Assembly: GCF_000282035.1 (NCBI RefSeq)
Contig: NZ_AKKA01000078.1
Location: 1 to 64,000 of the forward strand
Direction: 5' to 3'
Source of the DNA: Rhizobium sp. CF122
Lineage (GTDB): Bacteria > Pseudomonadota > Alphaproteobacteria > Rhizobiales > Rhizobiaceae
Length of the DNA stretch: 64,000 bases
This document shows positions 8,811 to 16,834 of this stretch, piece by piece (the stretch's first letter is position 1; each line of letters starts with the position of its first letter). The notes under the pieces were generated by a model. It did not search any database, had not been told where the DNA came from, and saw nothing but the letters and a program-made list of their open reading frames with translations. The position numbers and the translations under genes were made by a program.

Positions 8811-10205
8811 ATGACCAGTATCGCAGCCTTCCTCTATCTTGTTTCCGGGGTTCTCTTCATCCTGGCATTGCGCGGACTTTCTCATCCGGCCACCAGCCGC
8901 AAGGGCAATCTCTACGGCATGGTCGGCATGGGGATCGCCATCCTCACAACGCTGACGCTGGCAACGCCGTCCTTCGGCGGTTTCGTGCTGATCGTTCTCG
9001 GCCTTGCCATCGGCGGCGGTGCGGGCGCCTATATCGCCCGCGTCATTCCGATGACTTCGATGCCGCAGCTGGTCGCCGGCTTCCACTCGCTGGTCGGCCT
9101 TGCCGCCGTGCTGGTGGCGGCTTCCGCGCTCTACACGCCGTCATCCTTCGGCATCGGCAACATCGGTGAGATCCATACCGAGGCGCGGATCGAAATGGCG
9201 CTCGGTGTCGCGATTGGTGCGTTGACTTTCACCGGCTCGATCATCGCCTTCCTGAAGCTTGACGGGCGCATGTCCGGCAAGCCGATCCTCCTGCCTTTCC
9301 GGCATCTGATCAACGCCGCTCTCCTGGCGCTGATTGTGCTCTTCATCATCGGCCTGGCCGCGACGGAAAGCCATGTTGACTTCTGGGCGCTCGTCGCGCT
9401 GTCGCTGGCGCTCGGCGTGCTTTTGATCGTGCCGATCGGCGGCGCCGATATGCCTGTCGTCGTGTCGATGCTGAATTCCTATTCGGGATGGGCGGCGGCC
9501 GGTATCGGCTTCACGCTCGGCAACCTGGCGCTGATCATCACCGGTGCGCTCGTCGGCTCTTCCGGTGCGATTCTGTCCTACATCATGTGCAAGGGCATGA
9601 ACCGCTCGTTCATTTCGGTCATCCTCGGAGGCTTTGGCGGCGAAACGGCTGCAGGCGGCGCGGACAATTCCGACAAAACGGTCAAGCTCGGCTCGGCGGA
9701 AGATGCCGCTTATCTAATGGCGAACGCCTCGAAGGTCATCATCGTTCCAGGTTATGGCATGGCGGTGGCGCAGGCGCAGCATGCACTTCGTGAAATGGCC
9801 GACAATCTGAAGAAGAACGGTGTCGAGGTGAAATACGCGATCCATCCGGTCGCCGGCCGCATGCCGGGCCACATGAACGTACTGCTGGCCGAAGCGAACG
9901 TGCCTTACGACGAGGTCTTCGAACTCGAGGATATCAATTCGGAATTCGCGCAGGCGGATGTCGCCTATGTCATCGGCGCTAACGACGTTACCAATCCGGC
10001 GGCGCGCGACGACAAGACCTCGCCGATCTACGGCATGCCGATCCTCGACGTCGACAAGGCCAAGACCTGCCTCTTCGTCAAGCGCTCGCTCGGCTCCGGC
10101 TATGCCGGCATCGACAATACGCTGTTCTATAAGGACGGCACGATGATGCTGCTCGGCGATGCCAAGAAGGTGACCGAGGAAATCAACAAGGCGATCGGCC
10201 ACTGA
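8811..10205 (+). CDS. pntB: NAD(P) transhydrogenase subunit beta (PntB), NADP(H)-binding
   Basis: A 464-aa membrane subunit carrying the remaining helices of domain II and the NADP(H)-binding domain III. N-terminal helices run to about residue 265. Domain III contains VIIVPGYGMAVAQAQHALRE and the YAIHPVAGRMPGHMNVLLAEA loop, both family hallmarks, and ends with the nucleotide-contacting VKRSLGSGYAGIDN motif. I placed the start at the ATG at 8811 because upstream codons run back into pntAB and MTSIAAFLYLVSGVLF is the normal N-terminus. Confidence 0.97.
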   Translation: MTSIAAFLYLVSGVLFILALRGLSHPATSRKGNLYGMVGMGIAILTTLTLATPSFGGFVLIVLGLAIGGGAGAYIARVIPMTSMPQLVAGFHSLVGLAAVLVAASALYTPSSFGIGNIGEIHTEARIEMALGVAIGALTFTGSIIAFLKLDGRMSGKPILLPFRHLINAALLALIVLFIIGLAATESHVDFWALVALSLALGVLLIVPIGGADMPVVVSMLNSYSGWAAAGIGFTLGNLALIITGALVGSSGAILSYIMCKGMNRSFISVILGGFGGETAAGGADNSDKTVKLGSAEDAAYLMANASKVIIVPGYGMAVAQAQHALREMADNLKKNGVEVKYAIHPVAGRMPGHMNVLLAEANVPYDEVFELEDINSEFAQADVAYVIGANDVTNPAARDDKTSPIYGMPILDVDKAKTCLFVKRSLGSGYAGIDNTLFYKDGTMMLLGDAKKVTEEINKAIGH

Positions 10206-10345
10206 GGCCTCGTCAGGTTGCTGATCACAGCGAGAGCCCGGCTTTCGATCCACGCCGTTGTTTTGCCCCGTAACCGGCAGAATGGTTGGTTCAATCGGAC
10301 GGACGTTGTGGTCTTAGGCGACGCATCGCTCCACGGGAATAGAAA

Positions 10346-10369
10346 GGAGAGAGGCAGGGGCCTCTCTCC
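10346..10369 (-). terminator. Hairpin downstream of the DUF992 gene, probable terminator
   Basis: A perfect 10-bp stem (GGAGAGAGGC) with a 4-nt loop. On the reverse strand it is followed by TTTCTATT, a weak U-tract, so it most likely ends the DUF992 transcript. It may also hold up transcripts leaving pntB. Confidence 0.55.
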
Positions 10370-10388
10370 TCCCCGGTGCGACCTGCGA

Positions 10389-10871
10389 TCAGGTGGCAGC
10401 CGGCGCCAGCGTCAGTTTCTCCACGCCGAGCGCGAGGTTCAGGCCTTCCTGGGCCTGCACGTTCAGTGGCTGGAGCATGAAGGATTGGTTTGTACCACCG
10501 GCAATCACCTTGGCACCCGCACCCGCGCCGAAGCTCGCATCTGCTCCGACGCCGTAATACTCACCGGCCAGCGCGTAGTCGGGAATATCGGTTCCGGTCT
10601 TGGCCAGAACCTGCCATATCATGACTGTCTTGCCGGTCTGGCCGACATCCAGGCCGAATTTCTGAATCGTTCCGGCATAGACGACCTTGGGTCCGCCTTC
10701 CGCCGGCGTGTAGGTGCAGAGCAGGTTCTTCTGCGAGGTGAAGATCAATCCCTGACCGCCCTCCGATCCGCAGACGAGCTGACCGAGCGCGATGTAATTT
10801 GCGGCACTTGACGGGTTTGCGATGGCGGCTACTGCGGCAGCCGCCGCGGCAATCATCGTTTCCCTGAACAT
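10389..10871 (-). CDS. DUF992 family secreted protein
   Basis: A 160-aa protein with a signal peptide (hydrophobic Ala-rich residues ~5-24). The rest follows the DUF992 pattern: LVCGSEGGQGLIFTSQKNLLC, a TIQKFGLDVGQTGKTVMIW core, LAGEYYGVGADASFGAGAGA, and a C-terminal LNLALGVEKLTL strand. Two cysteines (the C of LVCGSE and the C of LLCTYT) may form a disulfide in the periplasm. The family is frequent in rhizobia and has no known function. It is encoded just downstream of the HWE kinase gene, separated by 59 bp. Confidence 0.88.
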   Translation of the reverse strand: MFRETMIAAAAAAVAAIANPSSAANYIALGQLVCGSEGGQGLIFTSQKNLLCTYTPAEGGPKVVYAGTIQKFGLDVGQTGKTVMIWQVLAKTGTDIPDYALAGEYYGVGADASFGAGAGAKVIAGGTNQSFMLQPLNVQAQEGLNLALGVEKLTLAPAAT

Positions 10872-10930
10872 GGTCTTCTCCTTTCGAGTAGCCTTTCCGA
10901 AACGAACGTTCGGCGGGATTGTTCCGTGGC

Positions 10931-12589
10931 CTATGCACGCTCCAAAGTGCGGCGAGGGGCCGTCAATGCCCAGTAAAAGCCTTCCGGCCGGAAGTCGATT
11001 TCGACGGTGCCACCAAAAGCGGCAGCGGCGTGGTTCTTGATGATCGTCGTACCAAAGCCTGAGTTCTCTGGCGCGCGCGCGGGCGGACCGTCACGCTCCT
11101 CCCATGCGAAACGAAGCATGGGTTCGCTACGCTCTTCGTCTCGCACGTTCCGCCAGCTCAGCAAAACACGGCCATGCGGCACGGAAAGGGCACCGTATTT
11201 CACCGAATTCGTTGCCAGCTCATGCAGAACGAGGCCGAGGTTTTGCACCACCTCGGGCCTCAGCGTGAAATCCTTGCCCGATATCTCGACCTGCTCGGCA
11301 GCCTGCGGAAAACTCTTGAAGTGGATGTCGATCACCCGCCGCAGCGATGCGCCTGCCCATTGCTCGCTGGTGAGCAGATCGATCGAGCGTGAAAGGCCTT
11401 CGAGGCGATCGACTACCGCTGCCTGGTATGCCTCGACACTGTCGGCGCGCTTGGCGACCTGGCGCATCATCGCCTGCACCAGGGTCAGCAGGTTCTTGGT
11501 GCGGTGCACGAGTTCGTTCATCACGAAGTGCAGGCGGTCCTCGGTCTGGCTCCGGTCGAAAGAGGCATTGGAGAGCGCGACCGCGACCTGGTTGGCCTCG
11601 ATAACGCTGGTCTCGATCGGCGCCACGATGTGGCCTTCGCCCATGCGATTGGCCATGTCGGCGATCGCGCGGATCGTCGTGCGGACCTGGCGCGCTACCA
11701 CATAGGCGGCCAGAATCGCGACAAGCATCAGCGCCAGGCCGCCGATGACCAGAAAGCGCCATGTCGTCAGTATCGACGCCTGCGCCGTGGCGACGGGTCC
11801 CCAGATCACGGCCTTCCAGGACCAGCCCGGAATCTGTGCATAGCCCAACATTGCCCTCGGCAGGACCTGCCTATCTTCGTAAACGCCGCTGGAATTGACC
11901 AGCGACGGCAGGATGCTCGGATTGAAAGGTTGGCCGAAGCCGATATTCGTGGCGCCGGCGGAGGCCACAACATGGCCGCCCTGATCGATGACCGCGGCGG
12001 ACCAATCGTTCGGCAGGCCTTCCGTGGTGACGAGTCTCGCAAGGTCCCTGGCGTTCTGCGTGATGATCAACGCCCTGACCTTGCCGGTCTGCATCGGCAT
12101 GGTGACGTTGTAGACGAATTCGCCGCTCGTTCGCCCCATGAACACATCGGAGGCTTCGATCCTGCCGGATTTGATAGCCGCTTCGACAGACGGGAGATTG
12201 CCAGCCTTGCCAAGAGGCTCGCCATAGTCCCGGCGGGTGTTCAGGAGCTGCTGCCCGTTTTCGTCGATGGCGATGACATACAGATTATCTGCCCGCAGGG
12301 ATGTTTCGGTTCGCGCGTGGAAGGCAGCGAAGTCGTTGCTCTCCAGTTCCGGCGAATTCGACAGCAACCTTAAAGTTGTAGCCATGTCCTGAAGCTGGCG
12401 ATCGATGGACCGGGCGAGAGCGGTGGCATCCTGCGCTGTTTCACGCTTCAAAATCGAGCGCTGGTTGTCTTCCAGCTGCGCCAACAGAAGTGCCACGAGG
12501 GCGAAAATCGGCAGAGCCGTCGCAAGCGCCATCGCGATCAGGTAAGTCCCGATCGACGCCTTCGGAAAGAAGCGGATGCGGCCTTTCAT
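10931..12589 (-). CDS. Membrane HWE-family sensor histidine kinase
   Basis: A 552-aa two-component sensor. A transmembrane helix (~15-37), a ~240-residue periplasmic domain of Cache type, a second helix (~275-300) and a HAMP-like linker come first. The kinase core is of the HWE type: H-box NELVHRTKNLL, N-box LHELATNSVKYGALS with the family histidine, and the WEERDGPP motif carrying the conserved Trp and Glu, then SGFGTTII. HWE kinases often act in light, stress or general stress signalling, but the Cache domain here suggests a small extracellular ligand. No response regulator is adjacent, so it is an orphan. Confidence 0.92.
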   Translation of the reverse strand: MKGRIRFFPKASIGTYLIAMALATALPIFALVALLLAQLEDNQRSILKRETAQDATALARSIDRQLQDMATTLRLLSNSPELESNDFAAFHARTETSLRADNLYVIAIDENGQQLLNTRRDYGEPLGKAGNLPSVEAAIKSGRIEASDVFMGRTSGEFVYNVTMPMQTGKVRALIITQNARDLARLVTTEGLPNDWSAAVIDQGGHVVASAGATNIGFGQPFNPSILPSLVNSSGVYEDRQVLPRAMLGYAQIPGWSWKAVIWGPVATAQASILTTWRFLVIGGLALMLVAILAAYVVARQVRTTIRAIADMANRMGEGHIVAPIETSVIEANQVAVALSNASFDRSQTEDRLHFVMNELVHRTKNLLTLVQAMMRQVAKRADSVEAYQAAVVDRLEGLSRSIDLLTSEQWAGASLRRVIDIHFKSFPQAAEQVEISGKDFTLRPEVVQNLGLVLHELATNSVKYGALSVPHGRVLLSWRNVRDEERSEPMLRFAWEERDGPPARAPENSGFGTTIIKNHAAAAFGGTVEIDFRPEGFYWALTAPRRTLERA

Positions 12590-12812
12590 GAGCCTATACT
12601 GCGCTGGTTTACGCAGCCGAAAACGCCGGCGCGCCCGCCGCTTACGGGCATGAAAGCAAAAAACTGGATCACCGCAATTGCCCTCAACGCGCCCCCGGCT
12701 CTCCTGATAGCCTGCTATCGAAACGACTGCATGTTAGGGACAGGTGTTGCTCCTTGCAACACACTAAAACATGTCGCCTGGCAATTCGCAAATTTTTGTT
12801 CGATTTGTGGTT

Positions 12813-13877
12813 TCAGCCAAATCTTCCGAGGCGGAAGGAAGCGAGAGATGGATCCGCATCACCCGAAAGAATCTCGTTAGACGCGAGTAGACCGACGAGC
12901 GGCGCGAGCGTCACCCCGGAGTGCAGCACGGTAATATAAAGGCCGCTCTGGCCGCAATTGCCGATGATCGGGAAGCCGTCCTTGGGCGTCGGACGGTAGC
13001 CAACGGTGAAGAATTCCATGCTCAGCCGGTCGCTCTCCGTCAGGCTGTCCTTCATCTTCGCAAAGAGTGCCGAGGCCGTCGCGTCCTGGTCGGCGCCCGG
13101 ATCGGTACCGCCGAAATCGGAGCCGGCGATGATGCGGCCGTCGGCCGTCTGGCGCATATGGAGGTCGGTCGCCATCACGAGGCCGTTCAGCCGCTTCTCG
13201 AATGGACGGGAGTGGATGATCAAGCCGGGCGGCGCCCCCAGGGGAAGTGTGACGCCGACGGAAGCAGCGAGAGGCGCACTGCCGGCGCCGGCCGCCAGGA
13301 CAACATGGTCGGCGCCGATAATACCGGCCGATGATACGACCCCGGAAATCCGTTCGCCACTGCGAATAAATCCATCGACGGCAGCGTTAACGAACTTGGC
13401 CCCTTTGGCTTCCGCATCGGCGAGCAGCAGCCGCGCTGCCGCCACCGGCTCAACCGCGCCTTCCTCCGCGACCAAGAGAGCAGAATCGGGCAGCTGTTTC
13501 AGGTAAGGCTCGCGGGCCGCAATTGCTGCGCGGTCCAGCTGTTCGATGCCATAGCCCCACGACGCATGCTCGACGGCAAACGCCTCGAGCCGATCGGGCG
13601 GCAGGTCCCAGCAGATGCCGCCGCACCAGGACAGTGGCAATCCGGGGAGCTCGCGGGCCAAACGCTTCCATTCGGCCATGGAGCGGCGGCGAAAGTGAAA
13701 ATAGAGTTCCGGGTTGCCCCAGCTCGCATTGATCCAGGCAAAGGAACTGGTGGTGGCTACACCGCCGATGTCCTCGGCAACGACAGTGACGGCGGCGCCC
13801 TCACGCGTCAGGTGCCAAGCGATGGAGGCACCGACAATGCCGGAACCGACGACGACCACATGCTGTTTGGCTGTCAT
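12813..13877 (-). CDS. FAD-dependent amino acid/amine oxidoreductase (DAO family)
   Basis: A 354-aa flavoprotein with the dinucleotide-binding motif VVVGSGIVGASIAWHL at residues 7-22 and the DAO-family ending GYRPTPKDGFPIIGNCGQSGLYITVLHSGVTLAP, here identified by its position at the C-terminus. It is related to D-amino-acid dehydrogenases, glycine/sarcosine oxidases and similar enzymes that oxidise secondary or D-amino acids. The substrate is unknown. It lies between the HWE kinase and a TPR lipoprotein on the same strand, with no clear functional partner. The tail is truncated close to the last strand but is within the normal range for the family. Confidence 0.82.
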   Translation of the reverse strand: MTAKQHVVVVGSGIVGASIAWHLTREGAAVTVVAEDIGGVATTSSFAWINASWGNPELYFHFRRRSMAEWKRLARELPGLPLSWCGGICWDLPPDRLEAFAVEHASWGYGIEQLDRAAIAAREPYLKQLPDSALLVAEEGAVEPVAAARLLLADAEAKGAKFVNAAVDGFIRSGERISGVVSSAGIIGADHVVLAAGAGSAPLAASVGVTLPLGAPPGLIIHSRPFEKRLNGLVMATDLHMRQTADGRIIAGSDFGGTDPGADQDATASALFAKMKDSLTESDRLSMEFFTVGYRPTPKDGFPIIGNCGQSGLYITVLHSGVTLAPLVGLLASNEILSGDADPSLASFRLGRFG

Positions 13878-13898
13878 CTTCGGTCTCCTGCTTATGCC

Positions 13899-14762
13899 TT
13901 AGCCGGTCGTCGCTGCGCCTACGCGGGCCAGGCCGTCCTTCGCCGGCTGGTACTTCGGATCGAGACCGATCGCATGACGGTAGGAGCGGGCCGCCTTGTC
14001 CTTTTCGCCGCGACGCTCATAAACCAGCGCCTGATTGGCCCAGGATTCGGCGACATTCCCATTGAGCTCGATCGCGTGATTGAAGTCGGCAAATGCGTTG
14101 TCGTCGTCATTCAGCGCGATGTAGGAGATGCCGCGACCGTTGTAGGGTTCCGGCGCGTTCGGCGAGAGCGAGATCGCCTTCGAAAAGTCGTCGATCGCCT
14201 TATCCTGCTGATTGCGCTTCTGATAGATCAGGCCGCGATTGTGATAGGCGCGGCCATCGGTCGTGCCGTTCTGGATCGCCTTGTTGAAATCGTTGAAGGC
14301 AGCATCGTCCTGGCCGGCGGTGCGGTAGACGTTGCCGCGGCCGATCAGCGCCACGTCGTAGTTCGGGTTGATCTGCAGCGCGGTGCTGTAGTCCTGAATC
14401 GCCTGCTGCTGCTGGCCCATGTTGCGGTAGACCAGCGCGCGGTTGGCGTAGGCCTGGTAGAAACGCGGGTTGAGCTGTAGCGCCGTATTGAAGTCGTTCA
14501 ACGCTTGGCGGAAATCGCCGCCGCGGCCATAGGCTGAGCCGCGAACGTTGTAGCCTTCCGGATCCTTCGGATTGGCATTGATCACAGAGGTCAGCGAGGC
14601 GATGTTTTCCTGCGAGCCCTGCGCCTTATCGATGCGGATGATGGCATCGGACGTGTTGCTTGTCGTGCAGCCAGCAAGGCCTAGCGCGGTGACGATTGCG
14701 AAAACCGGTAGAACAGCGATTTTCGGCGAACGCAGAGAGCGGGTCTTGGTGATGTCAGCCAT
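13899..14762 (-). CDS. TPR-repeat lipoprotein
   Basis: A 287-aa protein. The start is placed at the ATG at 14762, so that residues 1-32 form a lipoprotein signal with the lipobox LAGC. At least six tetratricopeptide repeats follow, each ending in a motif like PRFYQAYANRALVYRNMG. The repeats form a superhelical protein-binding surface. In the cell it would be anchored to an inner or outer membrane leaflet in the periplasm and serve as an adaptor (inference, by analogy with NlpI). An upstream ATG at 14801 would add 13 residues ahead of the signal and is less likely. Confidence 0.85.
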   Translation of the reverse strand: MADITKTRSLRSPKIAVLPVFAIVTALGLAGCTTSNTSDAIIRIDKAQGSQENIASLTSVINANPKDPEGYNVRGSAYGRGGDFRQALNDFNTALQLNPRFYQAYANRALVYRNMGQQQQAIQDYSTALQINPNYDVALIGRGNVYRTAGQDDAAFNDFNKAIQNGTTDGRAYHNRGLIYQKRNQQDKAIDDFSKAISLSPNAPEPYNGRGISYIALNDDDNAFADFNHAIELNGNVAESWANQALVYERRGEKDKAARSYRHAIGLDPKYQPAKDGLARVGAATTG

Positions 14763-14821
14763 ACGGGCTCGTTTTCCCCCAGTGCAGCCGGTCCGTTTCA
14801 AGGACGGGCTTCAGCAGCAAT

Positions 14822-14856
14822 TAAAAAAGGCGGCGGCGAATAGATCGCCCCCGCCA
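14822..14856 (-). terminator. Rho-independent terminator of rpsU (copy 1)
   Basis: On the reverse strand a G+C-rich stem (GGCGG outer arm, GCGA inner arm, small internal mismatch) is followed by six T residues, about 40 bp after the S21 stop codon. Confidence 0.8.
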
Positions 14857-14894
14857 ACATGCATCTGAAAACGTCGAAATAACGACAGCTACGC

Positions 14895-15107
14895 TTAGCG
14901 TGCGACGAGACCTTCGCGCTGTGCCCGCTTGCGAGCCAGCTTGCGAACACGACGAACGGCTTCGGCCTTCTCGCGAGCGCGCTTCTGCGACGGCTTTTCG
15001 TAGTAGTCGCGCATCTTCATTTCGCGGAAAATACCTTCGCGCTGCATCTTCTTCTTAAGAGCGCGGAGAGCCTGATCGACATTGTTATCGCGGACAAGTA
15101 CCTGCAC
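14895..15107 (-). CDS. rpsU: 30S ribosomal protein S21, copy 1
   Basis: A 70-aa S21 of the small ribosomal subunit, which helps mRNA binding near the anti-Shine-Dalgarno region. It has the family pattern VQVLVRDNNVDQALRALKKK, then a highly basic C-terminal half. I place the start at a GTG at 15107, which gives the canonical MQVLVRDNN N-terminus; AAAGGA is 11 nt upstream. An alternative GTG lies three codons earlier. It is divergent from cspA and paralogous to the second S21 gene at 16219. Confidence 0.95.
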   Translation of the reverse strand: MQVLVRDNNVDQALRALKKKMQREGIFREMKMRDYYEKPSQKRAREKAEAVRRVRKLARKRAQREGLVAR

Positions 15108-15552
15108 GAGAATCACGTTCCTTTGGTTTGGTTGGTGCCGGCGTCGGCAAGGCGCCAGAGGCAAAAAACATACGGTTCGCGCGGCCGGAGCCTTGCGATT
15201 GAGGATGCGGATAGCAGAATGGCGGGTGGAAGTCCATATGCTCTCGCGGTTCTTGCCGCAAAAAACCGCCGCTTGTCCCCAGTGCCGCCCTTATTTGAGA
15301 CCACACAAGGCGGCTATCCAGCATAGCTGGGTGTCCCTGACGCGTCGCGGATTGGCGTTGGCCGACCTGCCTGAACCTAAATAGCCCGCTTCCTTGCCTT
15401 GTTTATTCCGCAGTTTGCGTTATATGTAGGTCATCGACTGTTGGTTGTGACCTTTGTCAAAGAGCGCGAAGCTCCGTCAGATTTCCTCTCAAAATCGATC
15501 TTAGCCTTGTGAATAGACGCATGGCAGTAACGACCATTGAAAGGAGATCGTT
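15108..15552. promoter_or_regulatory. Divergent promoter region of rpsU copy 1 and cspA, with cspA leader
   Basis: 445 bp with no supported gene. On the forward strand TTGTTT at 15399 and ATATGT at 15422 (17 bp apart) are a plausible promoter for cspA, giving a 5' leader of ~120 nt. The leader includes a small hairpin (GAGC-GCGA-GCTC near 15464) and the ribosome binding site AAAGGAGA. Long structured leaders are typical of cold-shock mRNAs. The part next to rpsU supplies its AAAGGA site; I could not pick its promoter. Confidence 0.4.
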
Positions 15553-15762
15553 ATGAATTCAGGTACCGTTAAGTGGTTCAACAGCACCAAGGGCTTCGGC
15601 TTCATTCAGCCGGATGACGGAAGCACGGACGTTTTTGTTCATATTTCTGCCGTTGAACGTGCTGGTCTGGGCAATTTGTCCGATGGCCAGAAGATCACCT
15701 ATGATCTGGTTCGCGACAAGAAGTCCGGCAAGAATTCTGCCGACAACCTGCGAGCAGCCTAA
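15553..15762 (+). CDS. cspA: CspA-family cold-shock protein
   Basis: A 69-aa single cold-shock domain. Both RNA-binding motifs are present: RNP1 KGFGFIQ (residues ~14-20) and RNP2 DVFVHIS (~28-34). It binds single-stranded RNA or DNA and works as an RNA chaperone. Ribosome binding site AAAGGAGATCGTT is directly upstream of the ATG. It is divergent from rpsU copy 1 and followed by a terminator, a small unknown gene and rpsU copy 2. Confidence 0.97.
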   Translation: MNSGTVKWFNSTKGFGFIQPDDGSTDVFVHISAVERAGLGNLSDGQKITYDLVRDKKSGKNSADNLRAA

Positions 15763-15816
15763 TCTCATTCGGCCCGGCTGACCACGGATGTACTGGCAGC
15801 TGAGAGCCTGATGGCG

Positions 15817-15851
15817 AAGGTCGGGGTTAAACCCGGCCTTTTATGCTTTTT
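15817..15851 (+). terminator. Terminator downstream of cspA
   Basis: A 9-10 bp stem (AAGGTCGGG with a single G-U pair) with a short GTTAA-type loop, followed by TTTATGCTTTTT. Confidence 0.8.
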
Positions 15852-15879
15852 GACGATCAAGACAGTTCGGTGAGACCAA

Positions 15880-16167
15880 ATGGCACGAATGCCAAGATAC
15901 GCTGTCGGCGACAGTATCGTTCTGAAGGACGGTTTCGTTCGTACCGAAGAGGCGAGCAGGACCTGTAAGATTGCGGCGATTCTTCCGTCTGACGGCAGCC
16001 GCCCGCAGTATCGGGTTCGATTCGAGACCGAAAACTTCGATCGGCGCATTCTTGAGAGCGATATCGACGTGAACCAGTCGGCATCGCCGACGCGAAGAGT
16101 TGACGCGGCTGCTGATATCCAGGGCGGATCCTGGTTGAAAACTTCAAGCATTAGGGTGCGGAAGTAA
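15880..16167 (+). CDS. Conserved small protein of unknown function between cspA and rpsU
   Basis: A 95-aa protein with no motif I recognise. The N-terminal 65 residues alternate hydrophobic and charged positions (YAVGDSIVLKDGF, then CKIAAILPSDGSRPQYRVRF), suggesting a small beta-barrel such as an SH3-like or KOW-like fold. The rest is polar and probably flexible. It sits between cspA and the second S21 gene, so a role in translation or RNA handling at low temperature is a guess from context only. A second ATG three codons in is also possible. Confidence 0.7.
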   Translation: MARMPRYAVGDSIVLKDGFVRTEEASRTCKIAAILPSDGSRPQYRVRFETENFDRRILESDIDVNQSASPTRRVDAAADIQGGSWLKTSSIRVRK

Positions 16168-16218
16168 TTTCCACTCTGACCAACCGGCAAACGAGTTTGC
16201 CGCACGAAAGGAAAGAAT

Positions 16219-16458
16219 TTGCAGGTTCTCGTTCGAGACAACAATGTCGACCAGGCGCTCCGTGTCCTGAAGAAGAAGATGCAGCGCGAAGGTCTGTTCC
16301 GCGAGTTCAAGGCGCGCAGCGCCTATGAAAAGCCATCCGAGAAGCGTGTCCGCGAAAAGGCCGAGGCAGTTCGCCGCCAGCGCAAGCTTGCGCGCAAGAA
16401 GCTTCAGCGCGAAGGTCTCCTTCCGGCCCCGAAGAAGGCAGTCCGTCCGGCCCGCTGA
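16219..16458 (+). CDS. rpsU: 30S ribosomal protein S21, copy 2
   Basis: A 79-aa S21 paralog that matches copy 1 closely through MQVLVRDNNVDQAL and the KKKMQREG core, then differs, with an extra C-terminal tail of about nine residues ending in KKAVRPAR. The start is a TTG at 16219 behind AAAGGAAAG. A perfect 7-bp hairpin (CGGCAAA, loop CGAG, 16185-16202) lies just upstream of the ribosome binding site and could limit translation. The location after cspA hints at condition-specific use of this version. Confidence 0.94.
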   Translation: MQVLVRDNNVDQALRVLKKKMQREGLFREFKARSAYEKPSEKRVREKAEAVRRQRKLARKKLQREGLLPAPKKAVRPAR

Positions 16459-16498
16459 ACTACCCATCGGGCAGGCTCCGTCTAGATAGAGAGAGCAG

Positions 16499-16726
16499 AT
16501 GACTTCAAAAGACGAATTCTTCAATCCGGCCAAGCTCTCCCCGCGCGATAAGGCGGCTACCACCGATACGACAGCAAAAGCGATCATCACGGCAGAGGCC
16601 GCGGCTCGCGAAAAGAAGACGGAGAAGCTGAGGGCGCTGCGCTTGCAGCAAGAAGCCGAAGCGCCAACGCCCGCCGCGCCTGCCAAGAAGCGGCGGACTG
16701 CGCCCAAGTCGGCTCCATCCTCCTAG
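16499..16726 (+). CDS. Small Ala/Lys-rich hypothetical protein
   Basis: A 75-aa hydrophilic protein: an N-terminal region with FFNPAKLSPRDKA, a helix-forming Ala/Lys/Glu middle and a Pro/Ala/Lys-rich tail (KKRRTAPK). The composition suggests nucleic-acid or ribosome association, but I recognise no family. It follows rpsU copy 2 by 40 bp and is closed by a terminator, so the two are probably co-transcribed. Confidence 0.65.
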   Translation: MTSKDEFFNPAKLSPRDKAATTDTTAKAIITAEAAAREKKTEKLRALRLQQEAEAPTPAAPAKKRRTAPKSAPSS

Positions 16727-16728
16727 GA

Positions 16729-16759
16729 GCCTCGCGCCAGTGCGCGCGAGGGCTTTCTT
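16729..16759 (+). terminator. Terminator ending the cspA-rpsU small-gene cluster
   Basis: An 8-bp G+C-rich stem (CCTCGCGC) with a 6-nt loop, followed by CTTTCTT. Confidence 0.65.
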
Positions 16760-16834
16760 AGCCTGATGGAATAGAGCCAGCCTCTCTGCCTGGTGGGCAG
16801 TCCACTCGGATCGTTTGAGGCAGGTGCGAAAGCG

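Noticed and set aside
10210..10340. Terminator immediately behind pntB
   Set aside because: No hairpin with a T-run is visible on the forward strand before the inverted repeat at 10346, whose T-rich side is on the reverse strand.
12742..12760. Perfect hairpin GTGTTGC-TCCTT-GCAACAC between the FAD oxidoreductase and the HWE kinase
   Set aside because: There is no T-tract on either strand, so it is not a convincing terminator; it could be a chance structure or a minor processing site.
12650..12880. Forward 76-codon open frame with a signal-like N-terminus
   Set aside because: It runs into the 3' end of the FAD oxidoreductase gene and has no ribosome binding site or family similarity.
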